DNA of 64,000 nt, taken from assembly GCA_905182985.1 (NCBI GenBank), contig CAJJDN010000061.1:336799-400798 (forward strand), given 5' to 3'. Within the stretch, counting starts at the first letter, position 1, and the number at the start of each line of letters is the position of its first letter. The notes beneath the pieces are model-generated. The model did no database searches, was not told where the DNA came from, and was given only the letters and a program-made list of their open reading frames with translations. Positions 1-11,965 of this stretch are shown piece by piece. The stretch is from Paramecium sonneborni (taxonomy: Eukaryota > Ciliophora > Oligohymenophorea > Peniculida > Parameciidae). The position numbers and the translations under genes were made by a program.

Positions 1-1140
1 AAAGTAATTACAACATCTAAAGATGGCTTTTTAAAAATCTTTGATTATCCTTCATTTGAATTAATGTGTGCTTTGAATGTTAATCATGTTCTTCCAATTA
101 AATGGTCTATAAATGTGGATGTACATGAAATTATGAAATTTAAAGTAGCTTTTGCATTAAAAGTAATACACTTTATAAGATCTTAACCTAATTTAACAAT
201 AAGTCATTTAAGAATGTTAGAACCAAACTCTATTTTTAAGAATTTATTAGCTCAAAAGAAATTTTTTAAATAAAGTACGAATGATAACAAAGTTGAATTA
301 TTATAAGATTTTTATGAACCTAGAGATTTAGTATTTTAAAAAGTAAAAGAATTTTATAAAAGTGAGTTATAAGGACTTTCTTTAAAATAAATAGAAGAAA
401 AGAAGAAAGCTTTACTTTAAGCAAAAATGTTTGAGAAAGATTATAATGAATAGAATTTTTAATCAGAATAGAAATAAAATGAAGATATGGGAAATAAAGA
501 ATTTAAAGGTTGGTAATAATTTTTACATCCAAATTTCAGAAAAAATGGAGTATAAGGTGAAATTGAATAGATTGAAAGATTACATATGGTACATTAATTT
601 GAAAAAAGATTAGATTAAGTTTTAACAAAAGAAGATGAAACAAATATAAAACCAAATGTTTCAGGAAGAAGGTATTCAAAAACAAAATAAGAAATTTAAA
701 ATAAAAGTGCTAATAAATCAACTAGATTAAGATCCACTCTACCTTTTTTTCAATATGCAAGTGATAGAAAATTAGCATCAATTCCTGCTTCAACTGATAC
801 ATCTCAAAGATCTACTCATGTTGGATATGATACAATGAGAGAAGAATACTCTAAAAAAAGAATTTAAAGAGTTTAATTTTTATCATAAAATATAGGTTAA
901 TTAATTTCTGATTTAGATTAAAATAAAAAAAAATAAGGATTAGAAATAGGTGAAAATACTATGAGAAAAACTAGTGGGTAAGTATTTAATTAAATTGTTA
1001 ATAAATTAAATGAAAAAGTAAGGGATTCAAAATTTAAGAAATATTCTAGAAGTATGTGTAAATAAGATTTAGAAGGAATTCTAATTGATGCTCATTTAGA
1101 TTCTATGTATTCTAAGTAATCTTTAAGGAAATTACCCTGA
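1..1140 (+). CDS. WD40-like repeat protein, C-terminal part (5' end outside window)
   Basis: Open in frame 1 from the first base to TGA at 1138-1140, about 379 residues, with TAA/TAG read as Gln. The first 60 residues look like the last blades of a WD40 propeller: TTSKDGFLKIFD is a typical strand ending in a W/F-D dipeptide, followed by PIKWSINVD. The rest is a basic, Gln-rich tail with little visible fold, including KQIEEKKKALLQ, which may be a short coiled coil. No intron is needed to keep the frame. A WD40 scaffold role is an inference from one or two blades only; the specific family is not recognised. The next gene starts 132 bp downstream on the same strand. Confidence 0.6.
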
Positions 1141-1272
1141 TTTCAAAATTTAAATACATTTTAATTCATTTTTTATATGTATATATGATAAATCTAAAGA
1201 TTATCATGAATTGATATCATATGATAATTATAAAGAAATAACACACATTTAAATTAATTTTATTATAATCAA

Positions 1273-2867
1273 ATGGGAATCACTTGTTCTTGTCAATAGA
1301 AGATAGATGATGATATAGATGATTATCAAAGTCTTGATAAAGAGGATTAGTAAAAGTAGGGTGATCTTGTTTAGAATGCTGATAAGATTGAAGTAGAAGA
1401 ATAAGAATAATAAAAAGAATAACAAACTATAGATATAGATCCAATTTAACTAAAATCATATGATATTTAGGATAATTGTCCATAAGGATTATAACCATTA
1501 TCATATTAAGCATAATAAGAATTTATTGATTAATTTCCAGTGGTTGTTAAAAAGTAACTTCAAAAACTACAGAAACTTAAAATTAACGCAGCATTATCAG
1601 CTAACTATAAAAAAATACCTCATATAGATACTCCGTAATAACTCTATCTAAAAAATTAGTTATTAATTATTGAATGGAGATGTTTATGTTGGTTAATGGG
1701 CTGAAGGGAAACCCTTTGGTTTAGGAAAACTATATTACCTTGATCATTAGATATATGAAGGTTAAGTAATAGATGGAGTTCCTGATGGTGAAGGTAGAAA
1801 AATATTTAAAGATGGTTCACGTTATACTGGTATTAAAATGATTATAGTTTGAAAGGTTAATTTAAAATGGGAGAGATAACAGGGAGAGGTATATTTTCAA
1901 GATAGGATGGTTTTACTTATGAAGGTGAGTTCTTATGTGGTAGACCTGATGGAAATGGAATAGAAACATGGCCAGATAATACTACTTATTAAGGTTAATA
2001 TAAATTAGGTAGAAAATATGGAAAAGGAACTTTCACTTGGGGTAATAGAAAGAGTAAGAATACAGGTAGATAAGAAACATATACTGGTGATTTTAAAAAT
2101 GATGAATTTCATGGATTAGGTAGATATGAATGGACTGATGGAAGAATTTATGATGGTGAATGGGTAGATGGTAAAATGGAAGGGAAAGGAGTTTTTATAT
2201 GGCCTGGTATTTATTTATTATTTATTTTGTAGATTAAAGAAAATATACTGGACATTACTTAAAAGATATTAAATCAGGTTATGGAGAATTAGAATGGCCA
2301 GATGGTAAAAAATTAGCAGGTTAATGGAGAATTGGAAAATTGAATGGAATTGTTACTCTTACTATTAAAGGTAAAGTTAAAGATGGATAAACTGAACCTG
2401 ATAAAACTTTTCTATCTGAATGGGAAGATGGTAGAAGAATTAGATGGATTGATAATTAAAAACCTAGTGGAATACATAGCAATATTAGCTATTTAAAAAA
2501 CTTTGATGAACATTAATAAAATACTAGCTAAATTTTATAATCATAAATTAGATAAGATGATATTCTATCTAATAATAAAGATTCTTTGTTAAATAATTCT
2601 AAAAATTAATAACAAAATACTATTTTCTAATAAAATAAATAAAGCAATCTTTAATAATAATAATAATAATAATAAAATATCATTCTTGAAAATCAAGACA
2701 ATTAATCTATGAAATAAAATTAATAAGAAATTGCCAGTTTAAAAATTGAGGAAAATCAATTTTAATAAAATAATCAATCTCATCACTAAAATGAAAATCA
2801 TAGTAGTGAAGCTAAAGATCTTGATTAAATATAACAAGAAGGTTAAAAATAAAAAACAGACATCTGA
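1273..2867 (+). CDS. MORN-repeat protein with possible N-terminal acylation signal
   Basis: 505 residues after removing introns at 1635-1659 (25 nt), 1830-1855 (26 nt) and 2207-2232 (26 nt). Residues about 125-330 hold MORN repeats (YxGxxxxGxxxGxG) at a strict 23-residue spacing, for example [14 protein letters not shown] and [14 protein letters not shown]. This spacing is restored only when the 1830-1855 intron is removed, which supports that odd acceptor (AAAG). MORN proteins bind membranes or act as scaffolds, often in cilia and cell cortex. The N-terminus MGITCSC has Gly2, Ser6 and two Cys, which fits N-myristoylation plus palmitoylation; that is an inference. The C-terminal third is Gln/Asn-rich low complexity. 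The stop lies 47 bp from the stop of the convergent gene at 2915. Confidence 0.88.
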
Positions 2868-2914
2868 TACAATTTATATTTATATATATATATTCATAAA
2901 TACATATTTAAAAA

Positions 2915-4001
2915 TCAAGATATACTTAAAGTTTTTACTTTGTTGGTTGGTTTTTAAGGCGTTTTTTTAAAATCACTATTAGCTTAAGTTCTCATTCTAA
3001 TATTTTTTTTAAATGGCATTAATAAGTTTGATTTTTCATCATATTGTTTTGAATAAAATTACTGTACAAAAGATTTCATTGCATCATCATCAACTGAATT
3101 TACTTATAAAGTTTAAGCATTAGTTGGAGTAAATAAGTATTATGTTGAGTTAAATTCTTCAGCCAAATCTATTTTTTAATGATTTAATTTTAATAAAGAC
3201 AATACTTCAGGTTTTTATTTAATCTTTTCTAAATCTTCTCCTAATGGAGCTTATTATTACAATGCCATTATGAAATTAGCTTCTTTTTCAATATTACTTA
3301 TAGTCCCCATTCTACGAAAAGTCCTAGCAGTATTAACTTTATGAGAATTTTCTGTTTTAAATTTAATGTCCTCTTATACAATAGGATCAAAATTAATATG
3401 CATCAAATCTTATTTAGATCCTTATCTACTGAAATAATCCACAAGTGCATAAAACTTCATATCACCAAATTCAAAATATTTCTTTGGTTTTTATTAACTT
3501 TCTCTAAGCTCTTTTGAAATATTTTTAACTCTTTCTAAATAAGTTTTACTAAAAACATTCAATTTTGGAGGTCTTAAAGAATCAGCATACTTTTTAACAG
3601 CCAGCATTTTTTAGAGAAGCATTGTATTTTTCTTTTTCTCATATTCATTATATTATTTAAGAATGGCCATTTCAGCAGGTGTAAATTTTTCATTCAAATC
3701 TATACAATAAAATAAAACTTACCTGCTGATTCTTTATAACCAATACCTAAATCGTATTTCATAAGGAAACCATGTTACCAACCTTTTTGTCCCAATAATC
3801 TGTCTGGTTAAATTTTCAATATCTTGTGTCCAGGTGGGCCAATAAAGGATTACGTTTAATCGATCTAATTTAATGTGACCCTACTTTGCAGAACTGCTTT
3901 CGACAAAATTTTCTAGCAGAAGTCTTCTCACAACCTTCCTCACGTAATTTAAGGTACATCATGGCATTACTGTTATATGATGCATGAATTCGAGTACACA
4001 T
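2915..4001 (-). CDS. Unknown conserved-looking protein
   Basis: 347 residues. Introns at 3865-3884 (20 nt) and 3700-3722 (23 nt) are needed to keep the frame. The N-terminus is Cys- and Arg-rich (MCTRIHASYNS, then CRKQFCK). A Gly-rich block follows (IGPPGHKILKIQPDRLLGQKG), then a helical, charged middle around residues 95-150. I do not recognise the family, and no membrane segment or signal peptide is visible. It is convergent with the MORN gene and shares a 447-bp upstream gap with the divergent LRR gene. The gene model is firm because two introns restore one open frame from ATG to TGA. Confidence 0.72.
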
Positions 4002-4448
4002 AAAAAAATTAATTAATGATTAATCAATAATCAATATCATCTTATAGAAAATAAATAATAATTCAATAAATTTATAAATAATCATAAATTACAGAACATA
4101 TATTTGAAACATCTTTTATTAATTTTAGTTCTATTCAATATTATTATTTTTTATTCATTTTAATTTAAAAAAAATCAAGATCTTTTAACAAGAAAACTGA
4201 TTTAGAACTTATTTTATTTAAAATTAATATACTTTTATTAATACTTATAAAAGAATAAATCAATTCTTTCATTAAAGTATTAATTATTTTAAACAATCCT
4301 CTTTTTTGAAATATTTTCCCATTAAGATTTAATTTACTCTAAAATAACAAACTAGTTAAATTTCATTATATTCTATTAACTAAAGTAAATATGCTATTAA
4401 AAAAATAAAGGAAGTATTATTATTTTATTTTATAATTAAAAATTATAT
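4002..4448. other. Intergenic region between divergent genes
   Basis: 447 bp of very AT-rich sequence between two divergent start codons. It must hold both promoters. I see no open frame, tRNA or obvious repeat in it. Confidence 0.6.
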
Positions 4449-5625
4449 ATGCCTCCAAAAAAAGAAGAGAGAAAACCGCTGGAACCAATGTTTCAAGTAA
4501 TCCCACCTTTTTATGAATATATTGATTATTCAAATGAATAAATGGAGTAATTGAATGAATATCTAAATTATTTCAAACCTGAATTGAGTACTATGATGAA
4601 AAATAATATTTTCGATAATATGGAAATTTTATGTTAAACAATAGGGATTGCTATTCATCCTTCATTTATTAAGTAAACTTAAATGATTGATTTAAATGAT
4701 TTTGATGAGAATACAAAATTTAGAAATCCTGAAGAACTTGATGGAGATTAAGTTCCTTAAATGATTCAAATAAATTCTGTAATTTTGATTGTTTATAGTA
4801 AAATAGATAAGAATAGATCTTTATACATTAAAATTATTGGATTATTGTGCAGGTATAAGTGGATTGAGTACAATAAAAATGACAAATAATGGTTTAACAG
4901 CTCAATAATATTAATAATTAGCTGGAACAATCAATAATCCTGAGAATAAAATAAAAAAGTTGTTTATTGATTGGTAATAAGTTAATGAAAACTTTTTATA
5001 ATAAATGTAATAGATCGAATTTTTAACTTTAAGATCTTGTTAATTAAGTATAATTATATTTAAGTATATTATAGCAACATAGTAAATTTAGGCTCTAACA
5101 TTGAATGTTCAAAATTTAAAATGCTTAGATTTATATGATAATAAATTATCAAAAGAATCTTTAAATTTGTTAGGAAAGATGTTAAGTTAAAATAGTTTAC
5201 TGGAATATCTTGGTTTAGCTAAAAATGGAATACAATCTTTTGATGATTTATAAGGAATAACTTAAAATATAGGAAGATTTCAAATGAATTAAGAAGATTA
5301 TGATGAATATAGAATAAAAGAGAAGGAGAGAGATGCAATAATTGAAAGAAATAAAAAAGTAAAGAAAAAAGGAACTGAGGAAATTGTGCCATTCTTAGAA
5401 CCAATTTAATAGATTGATAATAATTGGTATTTGATGAAGAATTCAAGATTATGGTTGATAAATCTTTCAATGAATTAGATTGATGATTAATCTAGAGATG
5501 CCTTAGAGAAATTCTTACTGTAAACAGGAGAAAACTTTTAATTAGTATTGATAGGAAATAGATTTGATGACTAAAAGGCATTATAGAAAACAAAAAAGAA
5601 GTTTGGAAAGAAATTAGTATTATGA
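4449..5625 (+). CDS. Leucine-rich repeat protein
   Basis: 373 residues with introns at 4779-4806 (28 nt) and 5048-5074 (27 nt, a multiple of three). LRR motifs run from about residue 115 to 340: DLYTLKLLDYCAG, IEFLTLRSCQL, LKCLDLYDNKLS, LEYLGLAKNGI and LWLINLSMNQID. The pattern LxxLxLxxN with an amphipathic helix suits the ribonuclease-inhibitor-like or cilia-associated LRR class. The N-terminus (MPPKKEERKPLEPMFQ) is basic and then acidic. LRR proteins are binding scaffolds; the partner is unknown. Only 19 bp separate its stop from the next start codon on the same strand. Confidence 0.78.
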
Positions 5626-5644
5626 TTCTATTTATTTTAACTCA

Positions 5645-6961
5645 ATGAAATCAACAAAAGCCAGACAAGTTACAAATTCATCTCAAATAGAAACTACCCT
5701 GAACAATTAGAGTATTTCTTCTCGTAAGGTCCCAAAATTGCCATATTTGTACACAAAACATAATCAAGTTCTATCTACATCTCGGAAACTCTTATTGGAA
5801 GAGAATTCAGTTCTTGTTCAGTTAAATGGTTAGAAGAAAGAGTTGCTAAAATTGATTTATGATAGATAATTGGATGATGCTATAGATAGTAAGTCATTCT
5901 CACAATAGTGTAGCAACAAAAAAATTAGTATAGTAATGTATTGCGTATGATTTGAATATATTTGGTAAATCACTTCATATACTGGCAGACATGTATATAT
6001 CTAACAGAGAATTTGCTAATGGATTATACATTTACAATGTACTTCGTGTATTAGGAGACGTTTAAAACAATTAAACTCTTAAAATTGATGCTCTTATATA
6101 AATGGGAGATTTGTGTAAATTATAATAATCGTATCAACTCAGCAAAATATTTCTAAAAAAAGCACTTCAATATGTTTGGTATTTAAATGATACTGAAAAT
6201 GAAGCAACTATTTATGATTATTTTGGTGTTCTTTATTATGTATAAGGAGAATTAAGATTAGCTAAAGAATATCATGATAGAGCAATGAATTTTATTAGAG
6301 AATCTACTGATAGTGCTGCACGTAAACATGGAATTGAATATGTAAAGACATACATTAAAAGAATTAATTATTAATCTTAAATTATGAATAATATGGTTTT
6401 ATCTAAATTAGGTTTAATTTAAGGAAATGATACAGACATTAAATTAAATACACTTCTAGATTTTAATACTTTATCTGATTAAATTTTATAAGATTATGAA
6501 TTTTAAGTTGAAATGTCAACTCCAAATAGACCTTAAAGATGTATAACTAAAAATGGAATACTTTAAAATGATGTTGATATGTTTGAAAATGTCAAAGAAT
6601 TACATGAAAGATAAAAAAAAAGAAAATTTTTTGAAAAAAAAATTCCTGTAATGCATCTCACAAGATCAGTTTTTAAATAAACTATAGAAGAATAACTTGA
6701 ATAACGAATGAAAACAGATAAATCAAAAAATGTATTAATATATTTATTTATTTTAATTAGTCTGTTGAAGAATTTAAGAAATAGTTATAAAAATTTCACA
6801 CCTATAAAAACTTTCCTGAAAAATTAGAAAAAGTTAATATTAACCATCTTTCTCCAAATAGAAATCTTGTTGGCTTTAAATATAGTTTTAAACCTATGCG
6901 TCATTAATTGCTTGATTTATTTGGAGAGATTGAATAATATATGTATTTACATTCATCCTGA
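5645..6961 (+). CDS. TPR-like helical repeat protein
   Basis: 420 residues after introns at 5889-5913 (25 nt) and 6732-6760 (29 nt). Residues about 85-240 form helix pairs typical of tetratricopeptide repeats: LHILADMYISNREFANGLYI, LIQMGDLCKLQQSYQLSKI and YFGVLYYVQGELRLAKEYHD each show the A/G-F/Y-A pattern. The N-terminus is basic and Ser/Thr-rich and the C-terminus is charged. TPR proteins assemble complexes, often intraflagellar or ciliary ones in ciliates, but no specific partner can be named. The start codon lies only 19 bp after the LRR gene's stop, so its promoter must overlap the upstream 3' end. Confidence 0.75.
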
Positions 6962-7198
6962 TTTTTTTTAATTTTAATTTTTGTTTCTACCTATAAAAAT
7001 TATAACATAATTATTAATTATTGTTCTTATAATAACAATAATATATAATAGTATTTTCAAATTATATAATTGTTCATTCTATAGTTTACATAATGAAAAT
7101 AATTATTGCTTGTATTGGATTTAAAGTAAGTTTGAGTAAGGATGTAATCTAAAAAAAATGATTGAAATGTCTATAATATTAAATATTTAATTTTGGAT

Positions 7199-7916
7199 AT
7201 GAGAAGATTAATTGTCAACTAAACAAGAAGCAAAACAGTTGCAGCTCGTCCAAGTGTTAATTTAGATAGAGTCAACAAATGGTTGTAAACACTTACTGCT
7301 AAAGCAAATACTTTAGAGAGCAGATTTTATACATCATAATTAAGTTCCTTATTTAATTACTATTCAAAACCAACAACAGGTGCAGCTTAAGTATTACATA
7401 ATTTAAATTAATAGGAAATTGATTGGAATTACTGGAGAGAATAAATTACAACAGAAGGATTAGTTGATAAGGTTCAAAAAGGTCATGATACTCTCCTTCA
7501 TAAAGAATTTGATGTTGAACGTATTTGTCATCAAGTTGTTTCCAGTTAAAGCAAAGAATTAGAAGACTTAGAAAATGAACTTTCCTTCCATAGTGCTGTT
7601 TGGAGCAATTACTATTTGGATTAACATTTAGCATTACTAGATTTAGAATAATATGGAGATAGAAACGATTACGTCAGTATTCTTATTGAATTAATTAATA
7701 GTTCATGAGGATTATGATTTTTATCCTGGATTAGAAGCTGATTTAGAAGAATTAACAGAAACTCATAATTGGATTCCTGGATCAAAGGATGATATTAACT
7801 TAAAGGGTTATATGGTATCCTAATTCTAATGGGGAAAAAAAATCATTTCATTCTATAGACATCCTTGTGATGACTTTAAAGCTGCAAGAGGTACCAAAAA
7901 CATCTTGGGTAGATGA
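7199..7916 (+). CDS. Mitochondrial ATP synthase subunit d (peripheral stalk)
   Basis: 230 residues with one intron at 7677-7701 (25 nt). Residues about 76-101 (IDWNYWREQITTEGLVDKVQ) align by eye with the conserved IDWxYYKxxVxKAGLVDxF block of animal ATP synthase subunit d, which is the family hallmark. The N-terminus MRRLIVNQTRSKTVAARP is basic and lacks acidic residues, as expected for a mitochondrial presequence. Subunit d is part of the peripheral stalk that holds F1 against rotation. The protein is longer than animal subunit d (about 160 residues), with extra sequence at both ends, as is common for ciliate ATP synthase subunits. The match rests on one block, so the assignment is good but not certain. 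Confidence 0.72.
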
Positions 7917-8386
7917 GATTTATACATAATGCAAAATATTTTAAAAACAATACAATATTTTATTATCACTTGTTATTAAATTTTATGTAAAGTTTATTTC
8001 CAAAAATACTATTTCTATTTATTAATTAATAACCTTTTTTATACCTTTACTTTGATTATCAAATCAGAAATTATATTATTCAATTTTACTATACTAAACT
8101 TTTGTATGAGTAAAATTTATAACAACATTCAAATTTCTTTTTATGATACTGTTACAAAAATAGTATTGTTAATATTAAATAGAATTGAAAAGTTTACCAT
8201 TAAAATTTTTAATTGTTATTACATCTATATAAAAATCATTTTATTCAACATGCCATTTTATAGATGAGAAGAATAATTTGTTTTATAAATATCATGATTT
8301 AAAAATAAAATTATTTTGCTTCTGTTAAACATTTATTGGGTTGAAATGTAAATCTGCAAAATATATAATAATTTGAATTAATTATG
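7917..8386. other. Intergenic region between convergent genes
   Basis: 470 bp between the stop codons of the ATP synthase d and E2F genes. Extremely AT-rich. I see no gene, RNA or repeat here beyond short chance open frames. Confidence 0.55.
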
Positions 8387-9121
8387 TCAATTTTACTTTT
8401 TTTCATATTCTATTGGATAATTTTCATCTTAACAAATGTAAACTTAAATTTCATTATTTAAAGATTGAACCTTTGAACTATTTAAGTATACCTAATAAGG
8501 AAATTCAGGATTGTTTTCTAAGACAGTTTCTACTAATGTGCCTTTAGGAGCAGTAACAATGAAGAGAGTTTCACCTTTATGATCAATTTATTAACTTTTT
8601 GAAAGCTCTTTAAAATCTTCTTGGGTTAGAAATGTATATTTCATAATTTCAGGTTCTATCTAAAATTTGTCTTAAAGATTTTTTTATAAATGTTCGATCC
8701 AAAAATCATAAGTTTTTTCTTCATTTTATAATAATTCTAATTCTTATTTAATCAATAAGAGCTCAGTTTCTAGTTGTGGATCATCCATAGCACCAACCCA
8801 TCTAATTTTGTTTTTTGAGATTTTTTCAATGTATCCTATTCCTTCTAAAACATTTGTAATATCATAAATTCTTCTTTTTTAGACTCCTAAATCGTTTACA
8901 GCCATATTCAAATCTATTGTAAATTAATTTGAATTTTATATAAGTTCAACAAACTTTTTAGTTAAGACAGATAAAGAATTATCCTGTCGAGTTTTTAACT
9001 TTCCACTACTTTTAAGGTCATCATCGTTAGATTCATTATATGAATCTTCATCGCCAGAATACTCTTCTTGTTTTATTTTTTTTTCTGATTCCAATTTGAT
9101 TTGTTTTCGCTTCGAATTCAT
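8387..9121 (-). CDS. E2F: E2F-family transcription factor
   Basis: 244 residues, no introns. Residues about 48-110 hold the E2F winged-helix DNA-binding domain: [10 protein letters not shown], then [19 protein letters not shown] and [20 protein letters not shown] is the E2F/DP signature that contacts TTTSGCGC sites. Next comes a Leu-rich dimerisation helix ([18 protein letters not shown]) and a marked-box-like segment around residues 165-215 ([16 protein letters not shown]). The N-terminus is acidic and Lys-rich. RRIYDI, rather than RRVYDALNVL, argues for E2F over DP. E2F with DP drives G1/S genes. At 244 residues it is shorter than animal E2F1 and has no clear C-terminal Rb-binding transactivation region. 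Confidence 0.88.
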
Positions 9122-10211
9122 TCAATTATTAATAATTTTTCTTTGCATAAAAACTAATAGTAGATATTTCATTTAAAAAATATATATATTAATAAATGAA
9201 AATATTACAGTAATCCATTAGAAAAATTGATAAAATCAAAGAAATATTTTTAATCATCAATACATTCTTCAAACATAAACTTAATTTGATATGACTTCAA
9301 AAATCATTAATTTTAATGTAAAATATCAGTTTTGAAAATATTTATATTTATTTTATATATCAATAAATCTAATTCTTATTGATACTTAAGATTTTGAGAT
9401 AAAAATTAATCTCTAAATTTATAAAACGATAAAATAAAATATGATACTAAATTGTTTTTTAATAATAATTTATTTTAATTAAGTTTGATATTGGTAATCA
9501 TTTTGAGAAAAATATTAACTTTGAATTCAAAATCTATTTTATTTGAGAATTTTTGATTTTTAAAGGTAAGATTTTAAGAATTTTTTTAAAAACTTTCTAA
9601 ATGAGATTTTGAGCTAAATACGGCTTGATATGTTTTATCGATTATCTTAAATCTTTTGGAGAGACATTTTTAGAGTGTTTATGTTTTAATTGCTTGGGAA
9701 ATCTTCACATTTACAATAAATTTTATTGAGTTTAGAAATAAGAAAACAATAATTTAATTTTTGTTAGTTCACTGTTAATTTAATGATTTAAGAGGATATG
9801 TAATCAGTTAGATTTTCCATAATTTTATTTTTTCATTAATTAATATCTTTACTAAAAGACTGTAAATTAGATGATGTAGAGAAGAATCTTTAAATAAATA
9901 TATACTTTTTGAAGAATGAATTAATGACTATTTTATTATAATGTATTCTATTCTCACAATTATGTCTCTTTTATGGAGAAATATTTCATATTTATCTATT
10001 AGGTATTTAGAAAACGTTAAATTGACTTTGAATAGTGATAGTTATGTATTTCAGATATAGAGGAATGAAAGAGGAACTTATAGAAATAACAATAATAATA
10101 TAATATTTAACTCATTTAAATGGTTATTCTTTTTTATAGATGTGAGTTATTAAAATAGAATAAGAGATTTTTAATTATTTTGCTAGAGCATTTATTTTGG
10201 CAATAATATAT
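9122..10211. other. Long intergenic region, possibly with a decayed coding trace
   Basis: 1090 bp between the E2F start codon and the next gene, the largest spacer in the window. 9122-9800 shows nothing I can interpret. From about 9850 to 10190 the plus strand contains stretches that read like protein (DDVEKNLQINIYFLKN, then a hydrophobic run) but in shifting frames, with no start codon and no clean intron solution. It could be a decayed gene, a non-coding RNA locus or chance. Confidence 0.4.
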
Positions 10212-10929
10212 ATGAGTGATGAATTAAATTTAATTAAATAATTATTAACCGATATGAAGTATTCGAAAGATTCTGTTAATCCTGAAGTTCGATAATTCAT
10301 AAGATAATTCACATAATCATAATAAGAACTAAAAATGAATAAATAACCTAGTACTGACTAAAGTACATCATCAATTATCTAAAGTGATGTAAAGTCAGAT
10401 AATGCTAAAGTAAAAGAAGTATTCTTTAAATTGCCATAACAATAAGAAAATAATGAAAATAAATAACCTTATCTTAAAATTTCTAAGACTCCAGTTGCAG
10501 GTTCATTTTCTAATTCTCTCTCTAGTATTGACTAAGATAGATATACTGAGATTATTGTTTAGAAAGTTGTAGAAGAACTAGAAAGGAGAAATTATTGTAA
10601 GAAAAAGCCTTTATTAAGTATTTAACAAAATACTATACAAATGAGTGTTGTACCTAAAAATGATTTAGATTATTTAGATGATGATTCATTTATTCGTCAA
10701 ATGTAAATAAAATATAATTAATTTAAGATAACAAACATTGCTCAGTCCAAATCATACACCTAAAAAAGTATAAATTAAAGCATTTGATTGTTTTGATTAG
10801 AGGTAAAGAAAGTTTTAAGTTCAAAAAGAATAAAAATTATAAAAACAAAGAGAAACTTAAGAACTTACTAAATTAGTAGATGAATTTAAAAATTATTTGC
10901 TACGTACAAGATCTTCAGGAAAGTTTTGA
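10212..10929 (+). CDS. Unknown Gln/Ser-rich protein with C-terminal coiled coil
   Basis: 230 residues with one intron at 10703-10727 (25 nt). The N-terminal helix (MSDELNLIKQLLTDMKYSKD) is followed by a Ser/Thr/Gln-rich disordered middle and a charged C-terminal helix (KEQKLQKQRETQELTKLVDE), a likely short coiled coil. I do not recognise the family. The next gene begins 69 bp downstream on the same strand. Confidence 0.65.
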
Positions 10930-10998
10930 TTCTGAAATTTTATGAATCATTTTTTACTTTTATATATTAAATAATTAATATATTATTTATATATATAA

Positions 10999-11965
10999 AT
11001 GTCTCTCCTTCTTTTGAATGCTAGCAATAGAATTGCATAAGGATTTTTAAAAGTTGCAGCTGATAGTGGAAAATATGAGAAAATCATATGTGCTGATATA
11101 TTCCCAACTTATTTTACAGTTTAAAGACTTTTAAAATTTAAGTCATCATTATCAGGAAACATAGAATTATTCAAAATTGGAGATCGTTAAGATTTACATG
11201 ATGTTATCAAATAAGCTAATAATATTCTTTATGTTAGTCATGATTATACCTAATTGACAGCATCTAAAAAGAATTTATTAGTTGCAACATTAGATTTAGT
11301 GAAAAATAGAAATTATAAGACTGTTGCTTATGTTGCACCAGTTGAGCATGATCATTAAGAAGAAATAGATGAATGGAAACATTTAGAAGTAGAAGGACGT
11401 CGTTTCATTCCTTAATTAGTTGGAATTAGATCTGATATTACATTTGGACCATAAAGCACATTTACAAATAAATTAGCATCAAGAATTTATAATGGTGAAA
11501 GTATTTACTTTTAAAGTACTGGACAATCATGTGCTCCAATATTCACAGGTGATTTAGAATAAATTGTTGCTTAAGTACTTGCAGGATCTCATGCAGGTAA
11601 ATTACTTTTAGCAAAAGGACACAAGCATATTGATTTCAAATCTATTATTCATTTGATTGAAGATAGTCTTGGAACTACTTATAAAGCTAAATTAAATTAA
11701 TCATTTATTGAAAAAGTAAATCTATATATTCCTATTTTAGATAATTCATCCAACAAATAATTGTATCATTGGCTAATAATTATATTGTCCATCATACATC
11801 AATCTAACTAAATTAATTGCAAATTATAAAGCATTAGAAAATACTGGATACGATCAAGTTGTTGGTGATAAATTAGTTGATATTGAAGAGTATCATAAAA
11901 ATAATAAAACTGTAGTTGATCAATCATTAAAAGCTGATTACTAATTAAGTTATTTAATTGGTTGA
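10999..11965 (+). CDS. Rossmann-like NAD(P)-binding protein (NmrA/SDR-like)
   Basis: 313 residues with one intron at 11716-11740 (25 nt). The fold is suggested by a beta-helix-beta start (MSLLLLNASNRIAQGFLKVAADSG, then KIICADIFPTYF), an acidic GDRQDLHDVIKQANNILYVS block and NYKTVAYVAPVEHD. That order resembles atypical SDR/NmrA proteins, where residues after strand 2 bind the dinucleotide ribose. The usual GxxGxxG loop is degenerate (NASNRIAQG), so cofactor binding is uncertain. The catalytic role and location are unknown; mitochondrial complex-associated SDR relatives are one possibility. Confidence 0.6.

Noticed and set aside
120..200. Two possible short introns in the WD40-like fragment
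   Set aside because: GT...AG pairs of 25 and 17 nt exist, but the unspliced frame is open and reads well, and 17 nt is below the range of the other introns.
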